Below are positions 37,085 to 49,550 of a stretch of 64,000 nucleotides of DNA, piece after piece (the stretch's first letter is position 1; the number at the start of each line of letters is the position of its first letter). The DNA comes from Arenicola marina. Lineage: Eukaryota > Annelida > Polychaeta > Arenicolidae. The notes under the pieces were generated by a model. The model was not told the DNA's origin and ran no database searches. It was given only the letters and a program-made list of their open reading frames with translations. The stretch lies in contig OZ025265.1 in the NCBI GenBank assembly GCA_964019135.1, positions 24,899,143 through 24,963,142 on the forward strand, given 5' to 3'. The position numbers and the translations under genes were made by a program.

Positions 37085-37262
37085 GTGCGGGGATCACTAG
37101 ACATACCCCTGTCGACAGCGCGCTCAGCAGGCCGATGACATAATCTGCCGAATCGTGTTTACATGAAGCCATCGTAGGAGGCCATACCCGGTTCGTGTGC
37201 ACCAGTCGATTACCTCTTCGATCGTACAGGTTCGATTTGTTTCTTTATCAATCAGAATTGAA
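37085..37262 (-). pseudogene. relic of exon 3, acyl-CoA synthetase copy 4
   Basis: Matches copy 3 exon 3 (48672-48879) on the minus strand. Recognisable residues include IDKETNRT, EEVIDW and RTGYGL, and the reverse of GTCGACAGCGCGCTCAGCAG. Internal small deletions break the frame and the acceptor AG is lost. It is upstream of relic exon 4 in gene order, as expected for a decayed minus-strand gene. Confidence 0.8.
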
Positions 37263-37559
37263 GCATAAATAATAAAAAGATTTAATCTGCCGAATTTCCC
37301 AGGGCATTTAGCTAGATTGGGACAGATTGGGACGGAATAAAATCATATGGTTTTATTGAAACATGACAAGGCTAAATTAACTAACAAATACTCCGTCCTT
37401 ACTGAGACCAACAAAAAGGCAGGAATTCCTTCCTTGTTTTATTTCCCACATTTAGAAATCACGCGATAATTCTTGATACTATTGGCCACTAATATCTATG
37501 CTTCTGGAAAACACAGTACACGTATCTCTAATTCGCGTCAAACAAGGACATTGTTTTTG

Positions 37560-37800
37560 TTAGATAATGTCATTGTTCCGGCCAGACAGTAACCTGTTTT
37601 CTTTTTATCATGCCATTATATGGCTCCTGTCAGCCAATCACAATGCTATTGTCAGATAATCACGTGGTTCTTGTCAGGCACAAATATTTCTATTCTCAAA
37701 CAGTCACATTGCACTTTTCAGACAATGGCATTGTTCTTTTCAGACAATGGCATGGTTCTTATCGGACAATCATGCTAAATTTCGCGGACAATGTGATATT
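37560..37800. repeat. degenerate tandem repeat, unit about 25 bp
   Basis: Repeated TCAGACAATGGCATTGTTCT and related units. Old and diverged; open frame across it is spurious. Confidence 0.6.
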
Positions 37801-37999
37801 TATGCGTGTGTTTCATATGAAACATGTGCGTTTCACTACTTACATCGCAAACCGACCAGCAAAAGGGCAAACTTATGATTGTGCAAAAGAAAAATACACA
37901 CACGGAAATGAAAAATACATCGTACACACAGTACCTTTTGGATCCTTCTAACAAACATCTTCGTGCAGTTGTTTCTATATTTAAAAGCTCTTTATAAGA

Positions 38000-38520
38000 T
38001 GTCTAATAATAAAGCAGGGGAAGTGACGGCTTTATTTCAGAATTCTATAAATTCTTCTGGCCAAATCTACAAGACTATTCTGAAAGCTTAAAACTATGCA
38101 ATTATAAATAATAATACGCTAAGCAATGAACAAAGAATAGAAGTTTTCACTTTATTCCCCAAAGCCGATAAATACCTTTGCTACATTTCATCATGGCGCC
38201 ATTTGAGCCTCCTAAATACTGATAACAAAATCTTAACGACCTTGTTCTAGCCAAAAGATTGCACCTGCTTTTTAACACACCAGTCAGCAATGATCGAGGT
38301 GGCTATGAAAAAGGGCAATATATTGCACAAGACATAAAGACAACTGCAGGCATAATACGATACACAAACATGTATTTGTCTTAATGGTTATCTTAGATTT
38401 CGAGAGGACATTTTATAGAGTTAGCTGGTGTTTTTCTGCATAAGGTGGTAAAGCAAATGAAGTTTGGGCCAAATTACAGACGCTGCATAGATATTATATA
38501 TAACTTTATATAGTGTTGGT
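38000..38520 (+). mobile_element. LINE reverse-transcriptase fragment, strongly decayed
   Basis: In shifting frames the plus strand gives LSNEQRIEVFTL, SWRHLSLLNTDNKILT, GYEKGQYIAQDIKTTAG and VILDFERTFYRV, in the order of RT blocks (NWRP-LLN-DYKI, then QGFV-GR-I, then LDFEKAFD). Several frameshifts and stops. Not joined to the C-terminal fragment at 35386, which lies on its wrong side, so these are separate remnants. Confidence 0.72.
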
Positions 38521-38549
38521 GTATTAATAATTATAGTAGAGCAAGAAGC

Positions 38550-38790
38550 TATATCGGCGGCGATGGGGATAAATTAGTTGCAAAGTCTTGTGACCTTCTC
38601 GCAGCAAGATGGCGACAGGAGGCACTCAGCGTCTGTGTGGTCACATGGCCTCGAACGAGTCACGTGACGGAGGCTGCTGGTTTACAAAGTCATAGCGTCG
38701 CCATCCTAACGCAGAGGGCAGTGAATCTTGTACGCAGAACGCAGAACGTTATGATGGATCTCGTGGCATCATAAAACTGATTTACTACGT
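38550..38790 (-). repeat. dispersed repeat, inverted partner of 31975-32200
   Basis: See partner. This copy starts just after the LINE RT fragment and carries AAGATGGCGACAGGAGGC and TGTGTGGTCACATGGCCTCG. Function unknown. Confidence 0.7.
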
Positions 38791-40346
38791 AAAACGCGCA
38801 TATGTTCCCTTGGCAACACCAATCACAAACCAGACAACTATACGCAATCCACTGATGTACGCGTCAGTAGAGAAGTCTGTAAGATGAGGATTCCAAAGAA
38901 CCTAAATGAAGGGTTTAATAGATTTAGTAACATTATGCAAACAGCAACAGCAACAGCTGCTTTACATGTTCCTCTTGAATTTATTCACCGTGTAGATAAA
39001 GAAATTGTTTCAAAATCAAATGATCACGTTTTATAGGGTTTTTAGTTTTTTCTCTGTCGCACCAAATATACAGGATACCAGACCAGAAGGTCTTCGCAAT
39101 GATAGGATGACACTGGTTACGCCCTGGAAGGAAAGCGGTATGTGGTCGGCCATGTAATAAATCACCAAGTGTGATGTTTTATTACGCACATTTTACAGAC
39201 AAAAATATACTGTTCACATAAATACAATGTTAATTATATAATAGTATATACCATGCGACACCTTAACGAGGGATCGATATGCTAAGACGACTTCAGGGAT
39301 CACCTAGCCAACAAGACAAGTATAGAATACAAGTATAGAATACCTAGCATAGGCGGAGGAACCGGGGGGGGGGCATCCGGGGCAACCGGGACCCCCCCCC
39401 CCTCCAATATTTTGCTGACCAAAATAACACGTAATAATTTTCTTGGTCAAACCGCAGGGGCAGACCTCGGGGGGTGGAGTTACGGGGCAACCCCCCCCCC
39501 ATTGGGAACCTGAACAAACACTGTTAAAGTCAGCTTCTCCGAGCACCCCCCCCCCCCCCACACCCCTGTCGTAAGTTTTTCAGAGAGCACCCCCTCCCCG
39601 CCCCCGCCCCGCGGTTCGCAAGTTTTCAGAGAGGAATCCCCCCTTGGCAAATTCCTAGATCCGCCCCTGAAACCTCACGATAAAGTTAAAGCATCTTTGT
39701 ATGCGCGCGTCATATCAGGTCCTATACATAACCAAGAATCAATGCAGTATATTGCCTTTACTGTGCAACTCGCGTGTAACGTGGGTTTTGCGCGAAAAAC
39801 ACGCAACATAAAGCGAATAGAGAAACGTTAAATCCCATGCTGCTGAACTTTTGTAAAATTGTAAAACAGCCGATGACTAAACAGCTAGTAACCTCGAATC
39901 TCGACTCGGCAATTTGATTTTGTTTATTGTCTCATATCCGCTCATTTATTTTAGACTGTGTCACCACGGTCACCTAGGTCTAAGGCTTTTACGTGCATTC
40001 TTAAGGTATGTGCCCCCCCCCCCCCACCCTCCTCCTTTAAGAATTCATGCTCATGCCCTTGGTACGTATTGGTTGTGCCCCCCCCCCCCCCACAATCGCA
40101 ACAATTTTCCTACGCCTACGCCTAAGGGACATAGAAACGATAGCAGCGAACCTCATTACTTGAAGGTCAAAAGTCCATAGATATGGAATGCTCTTAAACA
40201 AAATATTGCATTAAATCGTCTAGAACGTCCTCCAAGCGGATGACATAAGTATACTGCACCACGTGTGCTATAGTCGTCACTGTAAACTGTGTTCGCATTG
40301 CTCCTACGTGGATTCCAGTTGTCCCTCTCAACATGAGTTTTGTACA
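38791..40346. other. non-coding stretch with poly-C/poly-G tracts and a possible MITE
   Basis: 39350-39670 has long C and G homopolymers and ends CCTAGATCCGCCCCTG, the reverse of the terminal motif of the MITE at 58947 (CAGGGGCGGATCCAG). The left end (AGGCGGAGGAACCGG) matches only weakly. C-runs recur at 40013 and 40080. The last ~200 bp before 40347 match the 3' untranslated sequences of copies 1 and 2 (shared AAGCGGATGACAT and ACGTGGATTCCAGTTG). Confidence 0.55.
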
Positions 40347-43300
40347 TCAAGTGGTTGCCTCTCGCTTTGCTCGGTCACGGAGATTCCTTCGAAGAATTTT
40401 ACCGCTGGCCAGCTTGGGGATGGCTTCAATGAAGACCACCCCTCCTCTCAGCTTCTTGTAGTGCGACACTTTATCTAAGTACAAAGAAAAACGATTCGAT
40501 AATCACATACACATACATCATACACATACATTTGTTGATTTGCCATTTGTTTGAAACGTTCCTTTCGATATTATTAGCATACACGAGTTATAGTCTATGA
40601 GTACACAACTAGAATTGTTACTGGTCAAGTCACTCCAGAAGTTCTGTAACGATTTTTTGCGTTATTTGCAAGCAGTTTAGGGAAACTAATGAAATAAATT
40701 GATAGATCAACCACACAAGATAAGTAGTAGAAACCACCTCACCAAGATTAAGGGTGTTATTATGGCAAGTCTGGCTGGGTAGTGGATTGCGAGGTCAGAA
40801 GGGGGAGCGACCGGTCTCTGTGATGCTAATAGACCGATCCAGGCTGTCAATCATACACTGACGTCACGGCTGCTTTTATACAATCATGTGCCATAAAAAA
40901 GCTCTTCCACGTGCGTCCAGGTCGGACAAACAAGTCGGGCCAACAAAGCAGCATGTCACTTTGTTGTCAGTTTCAGTGATGAGTACTTCTCACTTGTACC
41001 TACCATCAGCTATGATTGTTAATTGCATACTCACGACTAAAGAAAAAGGACTCAAGCGTGGGCGGGGCTTAGTGTCGGAGCATAGGTCGGTCATTTAGCT
41101 CACTGGGAGAGCATCGGACCTTTGATCGTACAATGTTAGTTGTTGAATGCTCGGCCAATTATCATTTTCGATTTACGGATGGCGAAAGCTATATTGTCTG
41201 GAAAGCATTCTGACTATCGTCACTTTGTATGGAACAATCCTCAATTCTGTGATTCGCCGACAATAGTTCACTCGGCCCGCCGGGTCGTATGCCTAAATAA
41301 CCTTGTAATAGTATATTTACATACTCAAGCAGGGGGCATTGGGTCATATGATGCCCGAGAGAACTCAGAATGGGTCAACAAGCAGATGTTCAGGAAATAA
41401 TAAATGAATTATTTCACTGATAGTTGTCACAGCAACGGAATAAGTAAATATAAAAAATATATAAAACTACACAAAAAAAGCAGTATCCATGTCTCTTCCT
41501 AACGATTTTGTGGGCGTTCGTTGGCCGGTTTTCGCTACACGTACCTGCGACATGTTGTCCGATGTCCTTCTCCGTGACCTTGCTCCCTGGCTGTCTGACC
41601 ACGTAGGCCCGGGGCAGCTCGCCCGCCATCTTGTCTGGGACGCCAATCACACCCACGTCAGCTACATCCGGGTGTTCGAGGATAACGGCTTCCAGCTCTG
41701 CTGGCGCCACCTAGCAAAGATGTCATTTTGTGCACATTTGAATAATTTTGGCTCGCGATCAACTGCAGTTTTTATGTATTGATATAAGTCGAGCATTTGC
41801 CGGTGACGGTCGCATACCCACCTGATGTCACTGTCTACATCATACCCACCTGGTGTCCCTGTATACATCATACCAACCTGGTGTCCCTGTCTACATCATA
41901 CCCACCTGATGTCCCTGTCTACATCATACCCATCTGACGTCCCTGCGTACATCATACCCACCTGATGTCCCTGTCTACATCATACCCATCTGACGTCCCT
42001 GCGTACATCATACCCACCTGATGTCCCTGTCTACATCATACTCACTTAATGTGCCTGTCTACATCATAGCCACCTGATGTCCCTGTCTACATCATACCCA
42101 CCTGATGTCCCTGTCTACATCATACCCACCTGATGTCCCTGTCTACATCATACCCACCTGATTTCCTTGTCTACATCATACCCATCTGATGTCCGTGTCT
42201 ACATCATACCAACTTGGTGTCCCTGTCTACTTCGTACTCACTTAATGTGCCTGTCTACATCATAGCCACCTGATGTCTCTGTCTACATCATACCCACCTG
42301 ATTTCCGTGTCTACATCATACCCACCTGATATTCCTGTCTACTTCTTACTCACTTAATGCGCCTGTCTACATCATAGCCACCTGATGTCCCTGTCTACAT
42401 CATAGCCACCTGATGTCCCTGTCTACATTATACCCATCTGATGTCCCTGTCTACACCATACCCACCTGATGTCCCTGTCTACATCATACCCACCTGATGT
42501 TCCTGTCTACATCATACCCACCTGATGTCCCTGTCTACATCATACCCACCTGATGTCCTTGTCTACATCATACCCACCTAGTGTCCCTGTCTACATCGTA
42601 CCCACCTGATGTCCTTGTCTACATCATACCCACCTGATGTCCCTGTCTACATCATAGCAAACCTGATGTCCCTGTATACATCATACCCACCTGGTGTCCC
42701 TGTCTACATCATACCTACCTGATGTCCCTGTCTACATCATACCCACCTGATGTTCCTGTCTACACCATATCCACCTAATGTCCCTGTCTACATCATACCC
42801 ACCTGGTGTCCCTGTCTACACGATATCCACCTAATGTCCCTGTATACATCATACCCACCTGATGTCCCTGTCTACATCATACCCACCTGATGTCCCTGTC
42901 TACATCATACCTACCTGATGTCCCTGTCTACATCATACCCACCTGATATTCCTGTCTATATCATACCCACCTGATGTCCCTGTCTACATCATACCCACCT
43001 GATGTCCTTGGCTACAGCATACCCACCTGATATCCCTTGTACTTGATGAGTTCCTTGATCCTGTCAAGCACGTAGAAATGACCATCATTGTCGTAACACC
43101 CAAGATCGCCTGAAAGAACCAAAACTTTAACAACTTTTTTTCCCAACGGAACAATAATGTCATGTCACAGATGTTAAATCAAAGTCATTATAGTAACACG
43201 TTGGAGCGTCAAGAGCTGGTCTAAAAAGGCCCACGGCGCTGGCATTAGAACATCAAGAAACAGATGAACACTCCATGTCAATTGTGTAATTAGTTTTGCC

Positions 43301-46300
43301 TTAACTGGAGTAATTTTTGTATGTCTTCCTGGTTAGAAAATCAGAGCCTATATGCGTCAATCCCGTCCTACCAGTGTGAATCCAGCCGTCTCTGTCCACC
43401 ATGGCGGCCGTTGCGTCCGGTTTGTTGAGGTATCCCATCATGGTTTGCGGCCCGCGCAGACAGATCTCGCCCTGTTCTTCCGGTCCCATCATCTCACCGG
43501 TGGCCGGGTCGATGACCTGCAAGTCACAGACTCATGCCTCAGTCATAGGAAGCTCTTAACGCTACTTCTGTTACCGCGAATGCATCAATTCATTACAACT
43601 GTTTATATTCATCATACTGCTACGGGCGTCCGTATATCAATAAGTCGTCGTTTGATTCTACTCGCCTTTTTTGCAGTTCTAACAGCAAAGGATCTCTGGG
43701 TCCCGATGTAGGACCTGGTAAGCGAATTATGGCGATAGTCAGATTTCCCGGTCAACGTTTAAGACAAACAATTCATCTAATCGTTCGCCTTTATTTGCAT
43801 ATTTTATAACAGAGAAATAGCGGATCTTCAATGTCGAAATAAGTAGCGCTGACCTTGGCTTCACTTCCCGGCAGGACAGTTCCCACGCTGGCAGGCTTCC
43901 GGTGTCCGTCTTCGGTCCTCTTCAAAGTGACAACACAAGTGGCCTCCGACATACCGTAGACTACAAAAAGCCGGATATTGAAAAAAGGTGGTGGTGGTAG
44001 TGAAGAGAGGGGTCTGAGCGAGGGGGCGGGGGGGTCGGGGTTCAGTTTCTTATCGATGCCGCAATAAAGCGGATCCGTAACTTCCCGATTCCCCACTCTC
44101 CCCAACCTATCCGCTCCCGCTATATGACGCATTGGAACATTTCTTTTCGTCGTACGAATGAAATTGCGAAAATCCAGATAGAGATTGTATACACCATATG
44201 TTTATGGGGCAATTCTGAAGACTACTTTTCCATGAATCCGGATGTCCATGTACACAGTATAAAGTGTAATATCTATACATCATTAAACATCTGTTTGACA
44301 CCAGAAAGTATAGAAACCACTGCATTTGGGGTTCATTCGGTGCAAACGCACGTGTTTAAATCATACCTGTGCAATCACGAATGCCACAACAGAAGCATGC
44401 ATTCCTACTAAGTATCTCCTGCCGTCTGTTCAAAAAAGTAACTAAAACGATTGTGACAGCTTCCAAAGACGTCGCCTTGTATTTTTGCAGGAAAACGAAA
44501 TTCAATTTAATGATCCTGACCTTGAATGAACGCCGGGTTTCCGAGTCTTGCCCGACACTCTTCTTCCACTTCCTGTTTGGTCGGCGCAGCCCCCGTGAGC
44601 ACTTTGCGCACACTGCTGACGTCATACTTATCAACCAATGAGGACTTGGCCAGCAGGACAACGACCGGTGGCGGCACAACGGCCTCTTCCGGCTATTTGG
44701 GGCGCATGTAAAAGCGGGGGAGGAGGGGAGGGGGAAGGGTTGGGGGGGGGGGCCCAAAATATAAGACTGACTTAATGTGAATAGAACTTTAATTTACTAC
44801 ATACATGACGATGCAGTGCTGTTTCGATTCACATCATTCGGTTAGTTTTGTTCACCACATATGACAATATTTTACTTTCTATTATGTAATGATGCGTGAA
44901 ATGACTTATATAGTGGCTATCGGGTAACAGGCGATCGGCACACCAGCTGGTGTCATCGCCGTGATCGGTGATCAGTACATTTCGTGCATCTGGGGTACCC
45001 CTTGTCACCCAGCCTCTGCCATTATCCCGGGCTGTGTTCACGTGCGTCAAACAGGCACACACACCATGATTTTATTCACACAAAAGCGACATTTGCCTCG
45101 TTACTTTGCTCATAAATGTATAACCGCATCGACCCTCGGATAAAACAATCCCGAATTTGTTACGGACATAATACCTACCTTGTACATTTCCGTCGCCTTC
45201 AAGAATTGTTCAAAATCAAATCTTGGGTGTATGACCTGAGTCGTTCCCGCTATAATTTTCGGCAAGTAATCTGCCCCCAAGCCGCCGGCGTGGTACATGG
45301 GGAACACATTGATGGCGACGGTTCCTTGGTGTACTAAGCCCTCGATGGCGCAGAGAGTGGCCACCAAGTTACGGTGAGACAGGACGACTCCCTTGGGCAG
45401 ACCGGTCGTCCCGCTGCTGAATACAATCACCGCCGGGGTCGTCGCGGGGTCCACACCCTGTCCGCCATCCCATTGTGACGTCACCGAACTCGGGGATGAC
45501 GACAGCGATGTCATTGTGACGTCACATCCGTCGCTCTCCTCGCCGGATGTGATCAGCGTGAACTAAATAAATATGGTTAGATGTGAAACGAATGGAACTT
45601 TTGGCCTTAGTGAGCAGTGGAGTTAGTGACAGGTTTAACTTTAATGAGCGGATGGTGTCTACAGACAGCATCGCATAATTTATAGTTATATAACAGGCCT
45701 AATGTTCAGATGCAGAGGGCGACTGATTAGGGTGATCAGAACCTTGGCTTCCGTGCTGTATGCCTTAGACTACATGAGAGACTACATATATTCATTGCGA
45801 ATATAATATGGATAGGTGCTACCTAAAACATGCGAGCGCATATTTATTAATTCAGCTATTCCTTGGGGATACATTTAGATTAATATTCAAAATAAATCCC
45901 ACTTAGGCTTGCCATAATGCATATCTTTTGGCGGGATGACTTATACCATGCAGGTGCATATGATTCGGTTGCTTAGCAACTCCCATTGTGACGTCATTTC
46001 TATAACATTTTGACGTCACAACTACGTAGTTGGCATCCGTCCGTCTGCGAGAGACGATGGATTTGCAGCTTTGTTTGGTTTAAGTTATACGATTCGCAAC
46101 GCGGCATTTACGCTTATGACTAAGTAAGCCTATCTGTGATCGACAGAGCTTACCACAGTCATCACAACGGTAACTACTCATTATTATAGCCGCGGCAAAG
46201 TCTCAAATTCCGCTTTAAACGTTAAATTCTTGTTGTTAATAAATTGTTGAACATAAGATGTATTTTTTGGTGAAATCGGCAAGTTTCATTGATATATATA

Positions 46301-49300
46301 CATATATGTCTTACAGTAATCATTTTTCGACGGAAAACAACGCACGCATGCGTACATAACATGCGATCCCTTCGGCTTTCCCCAGTGAAGGTCGACTTCA
46401 GGTGGATTTCACCAGCTCGTAACAGTATGGGCTTCATATAGGACTTCGTCATTTTTTTCACGTGTGTGTTAAGAATAAGAGCTAAAGAGCTCGCTACGCT
46501 CGCTTTCATGCTGAACATATAAAACAATCTAGGTGGCGCTACGCTCTTCGACCGCTTCTGTCACGAATCACCTTGAATGATAGTCAAATATTGAATAGCG
46601 CATAATAAACTGTTCTGCGTTTGACTGAGAGCGTGTTTTAATACGCATACGCTGGGTTCGCACATAGTTGTAGCAATGCTCGGCGTACAATAGTCCAATA
46701 GATGTGTGCAGCGCCACCCTGGCGGGTGAGAGTGTGAATGTATGGAGGGTGTATACGACAGCTGAGACATAAAAGGCGCCTAGCGGACACATAACACGGC
46801 GTCTGGCGGAGAAATAACACGGCGCCTAGCGGAGACATAACACGGCGATCAGCGGAGACATAACACGGCGATCAGCGGAGACATAACACGGCGCGTAGCA
46901 GAGACATAACACGGCGCCTAGCGGAGACATAACACGGCGCCTAGCGGAGACATAACAAGGCGCCTAGCGGAGACATAACACGGCGATCAGCGGAGACATA
47001 ACAAGGCGCCTAGCGGAAACATAACACGGCGCCTAGCGGAGACATAACATGGCGCCTAGCAAAGACATAACAAGGCGCCTAGCGAAAACATAACACGGCG
47101 CCTAGCGGAGACATAACACGGCGCCTAGCGGAGACATAACACGGCACCCAGCGGAGACATAACCAGGCGCCTAGCAGAGACATGACAAGGCGCCTGGCGG
47201 AAACATAACACGGCGCCTAGCGGAGACACAACAAGGCGCCTAGCGGAAACATAACACGGCGCCTAGCGGAGACATAACACGGCGCCTAGCAAAGACATAA
47301 CAAAGCGCCTAGCGGAAACATAACACGGCGCCTGGCGGAGACATAACACGGCGCCTAGCGAAAACATAACAAGGCGCTCAGCGACGTGTGTCGAGGGTGG
47401 AGTGTACAGTTTACGCCCTTCGCACACGGCTTTAATTTTTTTACGGCTCGGGATTCGGCAATTATATGAAAAGAAACAAGGAAGAAACAAAGAACACTTT
47501 CCATCACGAGGCACTTCACTACGGTAGACGTACGGTAGATATCCTTCTATATTACCATATACAGCTGAGGGCACAGGCGCCGCAGATCGACTGACACAGG
47601 CCAGGAGGGGGGGGGTCTCGCACCGCTATGTAGGCGGTGCGCGACCCCCCCCCCCCCACCCCCCGGCCTGTGTCAGTCGATCTGCGGCGCCTGTGGCTGA
47701 GGGTGTCTCGGTATAAGCATCGCAATAAGTGGCCGCCAAGTCGGCATTTGTTGAACAAAGACACCGAAATGTTATCCTCTCTCTGCATCGACTTCAGCGT
47801 AAATGTCACACCCTCCCTTCATCGACTTTGGCGTTAAAGTGTCATTTAAGAATCACCGCCCCCCCCCCCCCCCAACACCTCCCCCCGTCTTGGATGTGTC
47901 GTGCCAAACGAGTTGCCTTCAACGAGTTGCAGGATGACGTGAGTCCTGTGACTTACAGTGTCATCGACACACCCAACGTTAACGTTAGTGTCTTTGTTGG
48001 CGTAACATTGAGCCTCACCTTCAGATTGTCTTCTACTGACGCTTGTTTGAGCACGGAATGATACTCCGGGTCGGCCAACACAAACTTAGGCTTGTTGTCT
48101 TTGAACTCGCCAAAACAATGCCTCATTTCATCTGAATAATGATACGATACAGTAGATATAAGTACACTTGTAGCGCAAAGACATGGGGGAGTGGAGTATA
48201 TAGTCGTATTTAGAGAGGATAGGATAGTTGAGTGGATCATCCACTGGCAAGTAATCCACTGTATGTGGTCTAGTCTACAACACAGGTACATGTTTATATA
48301 TCCTACACTTGTGTTCACAACAGCGAATTCACATATAAATGTTCACCTCGGATAGCACAGGCAGAAATGTAATTGATCAACAGCAACGCAAACACAGAAA
48401 CAATTCAGTCATTTGACATAAGTGAACAACCGGTCAATAATCAGTTTGACATCTTAAGAAAAACTATTACGAGAAACGTTTGGTACTGAATATGTAGCGA
48501 ATAATAGATTGAAACATTAATGTATCATCTTCAATGGTAAATGCTGATGTACCGTGGAGGAGCAGGTCGCACATGATGTCATATATAGTTGTACAGGCTC
48601 ATAATGCTTATAAAACCCTGCCAGATCAAAGTAAATGACACTTGATATATCTGTGACCCGCAAGAACTTACACATAGTGTTTGCTGGGTTCACTAGACAG
48701 ACAGCGCCCCCTGTCGACAGCGCGCCCAGCAGACCGATGACGTAATCCGCCGAGTTGTGTTTACACATAACCATCGTCTCGCCTTTGCGCATGCCCAGCT
48801 GACTGAGGCCATATCCGGTTCGTCTGGACAAGTCGATGACCTCTTCGAAAGTATAGGTTTGATTTGTGCCTTTATCAATCTGAATTAAAGTATACATAAC
48901 GCGCATGAAATATAGCGTGGACAGGTCAACGTTACCGTTTTCAAATACCTAATTTGGAATCATCAGTGAATCTCCTATTATTTGTTAGTTCGTTTATTTT
49001 GTAAATTATATATTCGTAGCTGCAGTTTAAATGACAGCAAAAGGAACAATATCAAGACAATATTGTGATGTAATATTTTGATGACGTGCGGTGTATATAA
49101 AGGAATGTTATACTTTGAATAGTAAGAGAAAACCCAACGTTCCTCGATATCCAAGATTGGTACATATTCACACCCAATCCATTTCCCTCCATTGACCTAC
49201 TTCGGTTTAGCCGGTTCAGACGGCCTATTCAACTTTCGTTCTTGTCACCAATGGGTAGAAGTACCAATACAACGTACCAGGCACGTCCTATCTGCAAATG

Positions 49301-49550
49301 GCGCCATCTTGCGGAACATGTGCTCGTGGAGAGTGACAGGGGGCATATGCAAGGCGGGGCCCCTGGCGACGTGAGCAGTGGCGCCGCTCGTCGCTAGGAG
49401 GCGCTTGAGCAGGACACCTGGTAACCTAGGATAATGACAATCGGATAAGTACACGTAAAGTATGACGTCACGTGTGTTGCTGACGACCTACGCCATTTAT
49501 ATTGTATCATTGTTTCTTTCTGGTCCAGGTTAAGGCAGCACTCACCTCAT
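40347..49550 (-). CDS. acyl-CoA synthetase (4-coumarate--CoA ligase-like), copy 3, complete gene
   Basis: Coding exons on the minus strand: 1 = 49546-49550, 2 = 49278-49425, 3 = 48672-48879, 4 = 48019-48131, 5 = 45179-45562, 6 = 44521-44692, 7 = 43854-43960, 8 = 43372-43516, 9 = 43027-43109, 10 = 41545-41710, 11 = 40347-40474. All introns are GT-AG and phases join to 1659 bp: 552 residues plus TGA, the normal family size. Motifs: [10 protein letters not shown] (about 207-216), YGMSEA (345-350), TGD (427-429), hinge DR (443-444), PKLASGK with catalytic Lys536. ANL-superfamily enzymes activate a carboxylic acid with ATP and transfer it to CoA; the acid cannot be told from sequence. The start [15 protein letters not shown] followed by more Arg/Ala and no acid suggests a mitochondrial presequence; there is no C-terminal SKL. 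Start choice: ATG at 49550 has A at -3 and an in-frame TGA 6 nt upstream. The first coding exon is only 5 nt, so this start is the least certain part. Confidence 0.9.
41087..41128 (+). repeat. tRNA-like fragment in intron 10 of copy 3
   Basis: TTTAGCTCACTGGGAGAGCA followed by TCGGACCTTTGATC resembles the D-arm and anticodon arm of a tRNA (box A like). No T-arm or acceptor pair follows, so it is a truncated tRNA-derived repeat, not a gene. Confidence 0.4.
41815..43026 (-). repeat. 28-bp minisatellite in intron 9 of copy 3, overlapping the 5' splice site
   Basis: About 43 units, the longest of the three paralogous arrays, directly abutting the exon 9 donor at 43027. On the gene strand each unit repeats CATCAGGTGGGTATGATG. 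More variable units than in copy 2 (ACTCACTTAATG, ATTTCCGTG forms), which suggests greater age. Confidence 0.95.
45810..46526 (-). mobile_element. LTR-like fossil fragment in intron 4 of copy 3
   Basis: Matches the LTR at about 55570-56330 over 200 bp (shared GGATAGGTGCTACCTAAAA, TTTGGCGGGATGAC, CATTTTGACGTCACAACTAC). The equivalent intron of copies 1 and 2 lacks this block, which lies between CGAATATA and CTAGGTGGCGCTACG. It is a partial solo LTR of a Ty3/gypsy-type element, non-coding and inactive. Confidence 0.6.
46765..47396 (-). repeat. 23-bp minisatellite in intron 4 of copy 3
   Basis: About 27 units of the same 23-bp repeat as 21755-27397, in the same orientation relative to the gene. 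The 150 bp beside it (46590-46760) also match 21605-21755. This places the array in the ancestral intron 4 before the copy 1/copy 2 duplication. Confidence 0.94.
47572..47695. mobile_element. foldback MITE with 8-bp target duplication, in intron 4 of copy 3
   Basis: 124 bp that folds on itself almost end to end. The terminal inverted repeats begin CACAGGCGCCGCAGATCGAC and are perfect for 31 bp; the stem continues through G/C runs and CTCGCACCGC to a loop of about 7 nt at TATGTAG. Flanked by perfect 8-bp repeats GCTGAGGG (47564-47571 and 47696-47703). An 8-bp duplication fits hAT-type transposases. Perfect ends and duplication suggest a young insertion. Confidence 0.92.

Noticed and set aside
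37610-37951. 113-residue plus-strand gene
   Set aside because: The first half is a degenerate 25-bp tandem repeat and the rest shows no recognisable domain.
41815-43026. Array of micro-exons
   Set aside because: Units have donor-like cores but no acceptor AG with a polypyrimidine tract between them, and the frame stops in the first unit.
47572-47695. Hairpin non-coding RNA precursor
   Set aside because: The 8-bp duplications and perfect termini explain the hairpin as a transposon; G/C homopolymers make a microRNA role unlikely.
47552-47837. Small proteins on both strands at the foldback element
   Set aside because: Both frames arise from the inverted repeat and the adjoining intron.
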